Of a DNA stretch of 64,000 nt, positions 1 through 5,753 are shown piece after piece. A program made the translations under genes and the position numbers. The DNA comes from an uncultured Dehalococcoidia bacterium (GTDB taxonomy: Bacteria; Chloroflexota; Dehalococcoidia; Lucifugimonadales; UBA3495). Where the stretch lies: contig OY282565.1 in the NCBI GenBank assembly GCA_958296445.1, positions 620,001-684,000 on the forward strand, given 5' to 3'. The notes below the pieces were generated by a model. That model did no database searches, was not told where the DNA came from, and saw nothing but the letters and a program-made list of their open reading frames with translations. Positions within the stretch are counted from its first letter, which is position 1. Each line of letters opens with the position of its first letter.

Positions 1-77
1 TCGGCGTGCGGATGGACTCGCTGCCCATATCGCCGGACAAGGTGCTGGAAGCACTGTGGAGCAAGAACGGGCAGTAG
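1..77 (+). CDS. C-terminal end of a molybdopterin-binding oxidoreductase subunit (partial)
   Basis: Only the last 24 codons lie in the window (frame 3, TAG at 75-77). The peptide ends LPISPDKVLEALW plus a short tail. This resembles the usual C-terminus of xanthine dehydrogenase/CO dehydrogenase large subunits, where an LP-(I/L)-(S/T)-P-(E/D)-(R/K)-V-x-x-A-L segment closes the protein. Such subunits bind the molybdenum cofactor and oxidise aldehydes, purines or CO. A MoaD-like gene follows about 120 bp downstream, which fits a molybdenum-enzyme context. The assignment rests on this short motif alone, so the substrate class is unknown. Confidence 0.55.
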   Translation, partial: GVRMDSLPISPDKVLEALWSKNGQ

Positions 78-96
78 GGAGCAAGGGCGCAGTTGG

Positions 97-124
97 CCGG
101 GGCGGGGGTTGGAACCCGCCCCGG
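97..124. terminator. GC-rich perfect hairpin after the Mo-enzyme gene
   Basis: CCGGGGCGGG (97-106) and CCCGCCCCGG (115-124) are perfect 10-bp arms around an 8-nt loop, 20 bp after the stop codon of the first gene. No T-tract follows, so it is not a textbook intrinsic terminator. A very similar GGGGCGGG/CCCGCCCC hairpin lies at 37833-37859, so it may be a dispersed palindromic element that also ends or protects transcripts. Confidence 0.45.
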
Positions 125-195
125 CGGTTTAGTACGGCGGGCGGATATTCGGCCCGCCCCGCAAATTGCTGGCAAGGTTCGGGGAGGATAGCGCA

Positions 196-465
196 ATGCC
201 GGAAGTATGGCTGCCGCCGCGAGTACAGACGCTTACCGGGGGGCGCCAGCAGGTGGTGGTGCCGGGGGCGACGGTGCGGCAGGTGATTAACAATCTGGAG
301 CGGGAGTACCCGGGCTCACGGGAGCTGCTGATGGACGTGGATGAGGATGACCTGCTGCCAGGGCTGGCGGTGGTGGTGGATGGGGAGACGAGTCTGCTGG
401 GGCTGCTGGAGCGGGTGGGGGAGGGGAGCGAGGTGCATTTTTTGCCGGCTATTGGGGGTGGGTGA
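196..465 (+). CDS. MoaD/ThiS-family ubiquitin-like sulfur carrier protein
   Basis: The product is 89 aa. It has the beta-grasp pattern of MoaD-like sulfur carriers: an internal ATVRQVINNLEREYPG helix segment, a hydrophobic FLPAIGGG end, and a terminal Gly-Gly, which is the site of adenylation and thiocarboxylation. MoaD donates sulfur to molybdopterin; relatives serve thiamine, tungsten-cofactor or cysteine pathways. The ATG at 196 is preferred over an in-frame start at 166 because GGGGAGGA lies just upstream and the fold begins there. It follows a molybdenum hydroxylase gene, which favours a cofactor role. No MoaE is visible in the window. Confidence 0.8.
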   Translation: MPEVWLPPRVQTLTGGRQQVVVPGATVRQVINNLEREYPGSRELLMDVDEDDLLPGLAVVVDGETSLLGLLERVGEGSEVHFLPAIGGG

Positions 466-495
466 ATTTGGCGCGGAATTTGCTTGCTTAAAGCA

Positions 496-524
496 TTGAC
501 AACGATGTAAAAGCGCGGTAAGTT
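496..524 (+). promoter_or_regulatory. Candidate sigma-70 promoter for the DUF3800 gene
   Basis: TTGACA (496-501) is a perfect -35 box. It is followed 17 bp later by TAAGTT (519-524), a weak -10. Predicted transcription would start near 531, about 90 nt before the ATG at 620. A perfect 7-bp hairpin (542-560) then lies almost at the 5' end of the mRNA. Confidence 0.4.
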
Positions 525-541
525 ATTTATAGCAGTTGGGA

Positions 542-560
542 GGGGCGCCTTAAGCGCCCC
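542..560. other. 7-bp perfect hairpin in the DUF3800 leader
   Basis: GGGGCGC (542-548), a 5-nt loop and GCGCCCC (554-560) form a perfect stem. There is no T-tract on either strand. It sits about 10 nt past the predicted start site, so it could be a 5'-stabilising stem. It could also be the terminator of the preceding gene or a palindromic repeat. Confidence 0.35.
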
Positions 561-619
561 GCTGAGGCATGGTTCTCACTCGGCTGCCTTTTTCTTTGCC
601 TATCGCTGAGAGGCTGGTA

Positions 620-1369
620 ATGTATCTGCTTTACTTGGATGATGCCGGTTCCGTCAAAAATTCTGCGGAAAAGCATCTTATTTTGGCGGGAATCGCAGTG
701 TTCGAGCGGCAAGCGTACTGGCTCCAGAAAGGGTTGGACGATTTGGCGACGGGCCTCGGTCATCCTGAACCGGGTGCTCTGGAGCTTCACGCCAACGCAA
801 TTTTGGCTGCTCGTAAGGGTAGCTGGTGGAGAAAATTAACTTTAGAAAAGCGTCGCGCGGTTATAACGGACGGGTTGAAGTCCGCCCAATCTCTTTTTCC
901 AATTCAGCGGAGGCTTTTTGGCGTAGTAGTAGACAAAAATGCGCGTTCTCCCGAAGACCCGGTTGAATACGCCTTTGAGCAGATTTGTAGCAGATTCGAC
1001 CTTTTTCTCCGTCGATTGTACCATCAGGGAAATCCGCAGAGAGGGTTGATTGTTCTGGACAAATCATCCTTGGAAACCCGCCTGCAATCCTTAGCATCCG
1101 AATTCAGAACCATCGGCCATCGCTGGGGAACGACGCCCAACCTGGTTGATGTACCTTTTTTCGTGGATTCCCGGGCTACTCGGGGCATTCAGTACGCTGA
1201 TTTGGTCGCCTACGCCCTATGGCGGAAATACGAAAGGGGCGATGGCGAGTTTTTTGATGTGATTGGCAACTGGTTTGACAGCGAGGGCGGGGTGGTTCAT
1301 GGGTTGCATCACTACCGGAACCAGAATGACCCTTGCGATTGTCCGGCCTGCGTTTCGCGCCCTTATTAG
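620..1369 (+). CDS. DUF3800 domain-containing protein
   Basis: The product is 249 aa from the ATG at 620. The N-terminus MYLLYLDDAG is the typical opening of DUF3800 proteins (YIDESG-like). The C-terminal half has the family's second acidic cluster and the GIQYADLVAYALWRKYE segment that usually closes the domain. The fold is thought to be RNase H-like with conserved acidic residues, but no reaction is established. DUF3800 genes are common in mobile and defence-associated regions. An in-frame start at 569 would add 17 residues; 620 is chosen because GAGAGG precedes it and the conserved motif starts there. The C-terminal CDCPACVSRPY tail carries three cysteines and is not a usual part of the domain. 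Confidence 0.8.
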   Translation: MYLLYLDDAGSVKNSAEKHLILAGIAVFERQAYWLQKGLDDLATGLGHPEPGALELHANAILAARKGSWWRKLTLEKRRAVITDGLKSAQSLFPIQRRLFGVVVDKNARSPEDPVEYAFEQICSRFDLFLRRLYHQGNPQRGLIVLDKSSLETRLQSLASEFRTIGHRWGTTPNLVDVPFFVDSRATRGIQYADLVAYALWRKYERGDGEFFDVIGNWFDSEGGVVHGLHHYRNQNDPCDCPACVSRPY

Positions 1370-1404
1370 TTGCGGTTGTATTTTGCTTCTTTGGCGGTAA
1401 GACT

Positions 1405-1830
1405 ATGCGCCGGGATGCTGTCAGTCGGCAAGCCTTGCGGGAAGTGCGGCGGGATACGCCGTTGCGCCGGGGGCGGACTTGCTACGGGCATTTGGCCGGG
1501 GTGGTTGGGGTTGGTTTGCTGGAGGAGCTGTTGCGGCGGGAGTGGCTGGAGGCGGGGGAGGTGTCGCATGATGCTGGCCGCGTTTATTATGCGCCGACCG
1601 TTGTGGGCGCGGTTGCTTTGGCGGAGCGGGGGGTGGTGGTTCCTGCGCCCGGAGTTGGGCGGCCGGTAGCTTTTTCCTGCTTGGACTGGACTGAGCGCCG
1701 GTGGCACTTGGGCGGCGCTTTGGGGCGGGCAATTGCCGCTGCGCTGTTTGAGGCCGGATGCATCGTCCGCAATCCCGGCTCCCGCGCCGTAACTCTGAGC
1801 GGCGGTCTGGGCCTGTGGTTGGATTCGTAA
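1405..1830 (+). pseudogene. ArsR-family regulator fragment: C-terminal domain without the wHTH
   Basis: About 141 aa. The text matches the C-terminal half of a common ArsR-type regulator: TCYGHLAGVVGV, then SCLDWTERRWHLGGALG and a GSRAVTLS end. Those proteins normally carry an 80-90 residue N-terminal winged helix that binds DNA. Here the space is taken by the end of the DUF3800 gene (stop at 1369), and no HTH is visible in any frame just upstream. The start is uncertain: the ATG at 1405 has no clear ribosome site, and an earlier in-frame start lies inside DUF3800 at 1333. Either a 5'-deleted remnant or a free-standing ligand domain; a remnant is more likely. Confidence 0.6.
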
Positions 1831-1942
1831 AGTATTGCCCCCGTTTAGGCGTGGTTGGACGGGCCTTGTCTGGTTGCGATAGAATACTGGCGCAGGCGTT
1901 TGGGGCCGAATCTGGCCCACAACAGGCGAAAGGGAGGAGTTT

Positions 1943-3148
1943 ATGGCGCAAGAGCTTACCCCATCGCAACGCAAGTGGTATGACTTGGCGGCCCAGCACG
2001 CCGATACTTTCGCTCAGCGGGCCGCGGAATATGACTTGGAGGGCAAGTTTCCCTACGAAAATTATGCGGAAATGAAGGCGTCGGGGTATTCGGCTATGCC
2101 CATTCCTGCCGATTGTAACGGCGGCGGGGCGGACTTGCTGGATATTTGCATCGCCCAGAACCGTTTGGCCCAAGGCTGCGGCGCGACCACTCTGGCCGTC
2201 AATATGCACTTTGGGCTGCCCTTTGTGATGACTGACTTGATTGCTTTGGGCGAGGACGGGCCGAAAGAGATGCTCACGAAAATCGCCGACGAGCAGCTCG
2301 TCGTTTTCGGGGCGATTACCGACCCGCAGGTGGACAGCTTCAAGGGTATCACCGGGATGGGCTATACCACGGTCAAGGCCGAGAAAACCGACGGCGGCTT
2401 TCGGGTCAACGGGAACAAGGGCTTCGGCACTAACAGTCCCATCGGCGACCTGTTCGGCTGCACCGCGGTTTATGATGACCCGGAGCAGGGGGAGATTGGC
2501 CTGATATTCGTCCTGCCGTCGGACACCGAGGGGCTGGTCTGCCTCAATGACTGGGACACGATGGGGATGCGGGCCAGCCAGAGCCATAGCTGGCGGCTGG
2601 AAAATGTGTTTGTCGAAGAAGACCACGTTTTCAAGCATAATCTCTGGGAGTGGGATAAATTCGCCCGCGGCCTGTGGGCTTGGCACGGCGGCAGCTTCGG
2701 TTCGGTGTACTTGGGCATTGCCAAAGCGGCCCGGGATTTCGCCATCAACCAGACGCGGGGACGCACCCGGCTGCCGTTCAAACACCCGGAGAGCTATTAT
2801 CCCGGGCATCAGTTTTTGGCTGCGGAAATGGACATCGCCCTTCATGCGGGCTGGGCCTGGCAGTTGAAAATCGCCGAGCGGCTGATAGACATAAACAACC
2901 GCGACGACGCTACCATCGTGGAAGCGGTGGCGATGCAGTATTTCTGTATGCGGGCGGCTATGGATGTGGTGAACAAGGCGATGGATATGGTGGGCGGGGC
3001 GGCGCTGGCGCGGCGGCTGCCCCTGGAGCGTTACTATCGGGATGTTCGGGCCGGCCCCATACACCCCATAGGAGGCTTCGACGCGCTGGAGCTAATCGGC
3101 AAGCACGCTTTTGGGCTGCCGCGGGATGTGGAGCCGCGGTACGTGTGA
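1943..3148 (+). CDS. Acyl-CoA dehydrogenase family flavoprotein
   Basis: The product is 401 aa with a strong ribosome site (GGGAGGAG) before the ATG. It shows the ACAD layout: an N-terminal helical domain, a middle beta domain (residues about 120-230) with the FAD/substrate-binding stretch ending in DTMGMRASQSH, and a C-terminal four-helix domain with the AMDMVGGAALARRLPLER segment. The usual C-terminal catalytic-base signature (YEGT-E) is absent; HPIGGFDALELIG occupies that place. This is the pattern of DszC/HpaH-like and other divergent ACADs rather than fatty-acyl beta-oxidation enzymes. Substrate unknown. It appears monocistronic, with a terminator 24 bp downstream. Confidence 0.85.
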   Translation: MAQELTPSQRKWYDLAAQHADTFAQRAAEYDLEGKFPYENYAEMKASGYSAMPIPADCNGGGADLLDICIAQNRLAQGCGATTLAVNMHFGLPFVMTDLIALGEDGPKEMLTKIADEQLVVFGAITDPQVDSFKGITGMGYTTVKAEKTDGGFRVNGNKGFGTNSPIGDLFGCTAVYDDPEQGEIGLIFVLPSDTEGLVCLNDWDTMGMRASQSHSWRLENVFVEEDHVFKHNLWEWDKFARGLWAWHGGSFGSVYLGIAKAARDFAINQTRGRTRLPFKHPESYYPGHQFLAAEMDIALHAGWAWQLKIAERLIDINNRDDATIVEAVAMQYFCMRAAMDVVNKAMDMVGGAALARRLPLERYYRDVRAGPIHPIGGFDALELIGKHAFGLPRDVEPRYV

Positions 3149-3171
3149 GCGGCGAGCTTTTGGAAAGGGAC

Positions 3172-3201
3172 GGGAGCGGAACATCACCGCTCCCTTTGTT
3201 T
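3172..3201 (+). terminator. Rho-independent terminator of the acyl-CoA dehydrogenase gene
   Basis: GGGAGCGG (3172-3179) pairs perfectly with CCGCTCCC (3187-3194) around a 7-nt loop, and TTTGTTT follows. It lies 24 bp past the stop codon. This is the cleanest intrinsic terminator in the window. Confidence 0.8.
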
Positions 3202-3228
3202 GCGCGGGGAGTTGGGATGATTGCGAAA

Positions 3229-3440
3229 TTCCCTTTTGTCGCCCTGGGCGAATCTAAGGGTCTGGCTGCCCAAGGCGGGATTCTTCGCTTCGCTCAGAAT
3301 GACAGAGGGCGCTCAGTAATGACAGGGGGAGTTCAGAGTGGCAGAGGGGGATCAGAGTGACGGACGGCGCTCGGAATGACAGATGACGTTCAGAGTGCAG
3401 GGGGTGCTCAGGATGACGGATGACGCTCGAAACGACAGGC
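3229..3440. repeat. Dispersed repeat family A, copy ahead of the protease gene
   Basis: This gene-free stretch carries 'CCTTTTGTCGCCCTGGGCG', 'AAGGGTCT', 'GCCCAAGGCGGGATTCTTCG' and 'CTCAGAATGACAG', then degenerate GAATGACAG-type monomers up to about 3440. The same modules recur at 4371-4450, 8218-8293, 45385-45610, 51890-53710, 55200-55650 and 60200-60540. No coding sequence is seen in it. Confidence 0.85.
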
Positions 3441-3472
3441 GGCGGGAGTGATTTTGCGATCGTCTTGGAAGT

Positions 3473-3937
3473 TTATGCCGGAAGAATGACGCCGCTGATG
3501 GTGTTGGCCGGGGTAATCAGCACTTGATTTTCTGGATTATCGGCCAGCAGGGAGCAGCGGTTCAGGAAATCGCGCCCCAGCAGTGACGGCAATTCCGCTA
3601 CTGCCGGGGATAAGCTGATGTGGATGTGGCAGTAAAACAGCAATTCCGTATCGTCTTGGTCGCGGAATATCAGCGTCGCTTCCTCGCGGTAGTATTCGAG
3701 GGGGCCGCCGACGCCGACGGATGTTACACTTCCCATCGGTTGGATCCGGTCATAGGATACGCCCAGCCTTGCGGCATCTTGGGGATGAAGGCAGGTCATA
3801 TCCGCTCCGGTGTCAATGAGAAAATCAACGGTGTCTTGGACGCCGAGGCGGGTTAGCCTAACTGTTGTTTCCACATACAGAGGGGACAGCGGGTTTGACC
3901 GGGACAAGTAGTATCCCTGAATCGCCACTGGACTCAC
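3473..3937 (-). CDS. Retropepsin-like aspartyl protease domain protein
   Basis: The product is 154 aa from a GTG at 3937-3935. The domain opens with a beta strand and the FLIDTGADMTCL motif, the catalytic Asp-Thr-Gly of single-domain retroviral-type aspartyl proteases. It ends with LPSLLGRDFLNR, the conserved hydrophobic-hydrophobic-Gly-Arg segment. Such proteins act as dimers; the cellular substrate is unknown. The GTG overlaps the TGA of the upstream DUF5678 gene as GTGA, which indicates translational coupling. An upstream ATG at 4078 would run through the DUF5678 gene and is rejected. Confidence 0.75.
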   Translation of the reverse strand: MSPVAIQGYYLSRSNPLSPLYVETTVRLTRLGVQDTVDFLIDTGADMTCLHPQDAARLGVSYDRIQPMGSVTSVGVGGPLEYYREEATLIFRDQDDTELLFYCHIHISLSPAVAELPSLLGRDFLNRCSLLADNPENQVLITPANTISGVILPA

Positions 3938-4269
3938 ACAACCAGAAGAGGGGGGTTGGTGTTCAGGAATTTCATGGCGACTTTGCCGGGGCGGATTCCT
4001 TGGTCGGAAACCTGCTTTATGAGTGCTTGCTGGGTTGGGGCTGTGCCGATAACCTCGGCGCGGTAGACCGCTACCCAAAGGTCGGGGAATCGCTTCAGCA
4101 GCGCGTCCCAGTTGTATCCCAGATATTGGCAGTCCTCGCTGAATTGACGGAGGTCGTCAAGCAGTTCCTCGGTAGTTTTGTTGTTCGCGGCAAGGCCCCG
4201 CTCAAACTCCTCCCGGATGCGATTGGCTTCCGCTACCTGCTCGGCCCGATCGTACTTTCTAATTGGCAT
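3934..4269 (-). CDS. DUF5678 domain protein
   Basis: The product is 111 aa. The C-terminal half carries the family pattern: FSEDCQYLGYNWDALL, then FPDLWVAVYRAEVIG and IRPGKVAMKFLNT. No enzymatic function is established for DUF5678; these small proteins are often encoded next to retropepsin-like proteases, as here. The ATG at 4269 is chosen over one at 4320 because AGGAG precedes it at good spacing. The stop overlaps the protease start. The pair may work as a regulator or substrate plus protease; that is inference. Confidence 0.75.
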   Translation of the reverse strand: MPIRKYDRAEQVAEANRIREEFERGLAANNKTTEELLDDLRQFSEDCQYLGYNWDALLKRFPDLWVAVYRAEVIGTAPTQQALIKQVSDQGIRPGKVAMKFLNTNPPLLVV

Positions 4270-4370
4270 ACCGGCAATGCTCCTGCCCGGATGCTTGTGC
4301 CTATAGGGGTATGGTACCATAAAGCTGGTTCAGGCGTCAAACTGAGACGAGAGACGATTGCGAAATTGCC

Positions 4371-4450
4371 CTTTGTCAACCTGAGCGAAGGGAAGGGTCT
4401 TACCGCCCAAGGCGGGATTCTTCGCTTTGCTCAGGATGACAGGTAGCCTG
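4371..4450. repeat. Dispersed repeat family A, copy ahead of the DUF1330 genes
   Basis: Carries 'CCTTTGTCAACCTGAGCG', 'AAGGGTCTTACCGCC', 'GGGATTCTTCGCTTTGCTC' and 'AGGATGACAG'. The rest of the 4270-4655 gap is degenerate copies of the short module (GATGACAG, GCAAGGGTGACAAGG). No gene or clear promoter is seen there. Confidence 0.8.
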
Positions 4451-4655
4451 CTCAGGATGACAGACGGGGGAAGTAATTCCGCAAGGGTGACAAGGGGAAT
4501 CTTGCGAGGGTGCCAAGGGGGGTGCGAGAGTGGCGGGAGGGTTGCTAGGGCGACGAGGGGATGTCGCAAGGGCCGGGCCGGTTTGATTACCGGACGCCGG
4601 AGTGCTACGCTGTTGTCGGCGTACAACGAAATTATTAGCTGGAGGAGGCGCAGAG

Positions 4656-4943
4656 ATGGCGGGTTATATGATTGGGAACATCACGATTACCGACCCGGAG
4701 GCGTTTGCCGAGTATGGGCGGCAGGTGCCGGGGACTGTTGCCGCCTTTGGCGGTAGCTATCTGGTGCGGGGTGGGGCGCCGGAGGCGGTGGAGGGGGATT
4801 ACGACCCGGTTCGCATTGTGGTGTTGCAGTTTGAGAGTGTGGAGAAGGCGAAGGAGTGGTATTACTCGCCGGAGTATGCGCCGTTGCGGGAGATGCGGAT
4901 GAAGGCGTCTACCGGCGATGTTTACTTTGTCGAGGGCGTGTAA
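4656..4943 (+). CDS. DUF1330 protein, first tandem copy
   Basis: The product is 95 aa with GGAGGAGG before the ATG at 4656. It is a small dimeric alpha/beta-barrel type protein with the DUF1330 signature: an N-terminal MAGYMIGNITITDP strand, the GGSYLVRGG turn, and the ESVEKAKEWYYSPEYAPLRE helix. The biochemical role is unknown; the fold is related to ABM/dabb-type small-molecule proteins. A close paralog follows 227 bp downstream. The first codons after the stop (ATGAGGGGCTGAGTCC) also occur after the second copy, so the duplicated unit includes flanking DNA. Confidence 0.85.
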   Translation: MAGYMIGNITITDPEAFAEYGRQVPGTVAAFGGSYLVRGGAPEAVEGDYDPVRIVVLQFESVEKAKEWYYSPEYAPLREMRMKASTGDVYFVEGV

Positions 4944-5169
4944 GCGCGGGGGGTTGGTGGCGTGATGAGGGGCTGAGTCCACCTCTCAAGGTTGCTCGTC
5001 CGGCAGTTTCCGGCTTGGCGGGGTGATGAGAGGAAGGGCCTGCGCAGGGTGACGAAGGGGACTGCTCAATGGTGGGGAAGGGGAATTTCGCAAATTTCGC
5101 ATCCATAGGTTGGGATACCTTGTCGGCTTTTTGGCGGGCAAATCAAAACATACCGGAGGATGTCCAGAG

Positions 5170-5457
5170 ATGGCGGGTTATGTGATTGGGAATAGCACTA
5201 TTACCGACCCGGAAGGGTTTGCCGAGTTTGTGCGGCAGGTTCCGGGGGCGGTTGCCGCCTATGGGGGGAGGTATCTGGTGCAGGGCGGGGCTACGGAGGC
5301 GGTGGAGGGGGATTACAACCCGGTCCGTGTTGTGGTGTTGGAGTTTGAGAGCGTGGAGAAGGCGAAGGAGTGGTATTACTCGCCGGAGTATGCGCCGCTG
5401 CGGGAGCTGCGGATGAAGGCGTCTTTCGGCGATTTTTATTTTGTCGAGGGCGTGTAA
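5170..5457 (+). CDS. DUF1330 protein, second tandem copy
   Basis: The product is 95 aa, the same length as the first copy and clearly paralogous over the whole protein. They share MAGY-IGN-TITDPE, the YLV-GGA-EAVEGDY block, and the entire SVEKAKEWYYSPEYAPLRE helix. GGAGG lies 13 bp before the ATG at 5170. Most differences are conservative, suggesting recent duplication. The 3' flank of this copy has expanded into the 60-bp tandem array that runs into copA, so both DUF1330 genes may be co-transcribed with the copper ATPase. Whether they share a function with it is not shown. Confidence 0.85.
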   Translation: MAGYVIGNSTITDPEGFAEFVRQVPGAVAAYGGRYLVQGGATEAVEGDYNPVRVVVLEFESVEKAKEWYYSPEYAPLRELRMKASFGDFYFVEGV

Positions 5458-5485
5458 GCGCAGGGCTTGGCGGCGTAATGAGGGG

Positions 5486-5753
5486 CTGAGTCCGGCGGGG
5501 TATGGCGGCGGTTCAGGCGTGATTTGGTTGACGGGGGTTGCTTTGCTGAGTCCGGCGGGGTATGGCGGCGGCTCAGGCGTGATTTGGTTGACGGGGATTG
5601 CTTTGCTGAGTCCGGCGGGATATGGCGGCGGCTCAGGCGTGATTTGGTTGACGGGGATTGCTTTGCTGAGTCCGGCGGGATATGGCGGCGGTTCAGGCGT
5701 GATTTGGTTGACGGGGATTGCTTTGCTGAGTCCGGCGGGGATATGGCGGCGGG
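5486..5753. repeat. 60-bp tandem repeat array ending at the copA start codon
   Basis: Four full 60-bp units (5486-5545, 5546-5605, 5606-5665, 5666-5725) and a partial fifth. Each opens CTGAGTCCGGCGGG, carries TATGGCGGCGG and closes with TTGACGGGG-TTGCTTTG. Units differ at only a few positions. Each full unit holds a ribosome-site-like GGCGGG(G/A), an ATG and a six-codon ORF (MAAVQA or MAAAQA) then TGA. In the fifth unit one extra base before the ATG and divergence after GCGGCGGG turn the same start into the copA start. Sixty is divisible by three, so frames are kept through the array. Confidence 0.95.

Noticed and set aside
1421..3064. 547-codon frame on the minus strand opposite the acyl-CoA dehydrogenase
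   Set aside because: High-GC antisense shadow; Pro/Arg/His-rich text with no domain, while the plus strand has a clear ACAD.
5524..5742. In-frame 5' extension of copA to 5524
   Set aside because: Entirely 60-bp repeat translation; the conserved protein begins at the ATG at 5743.
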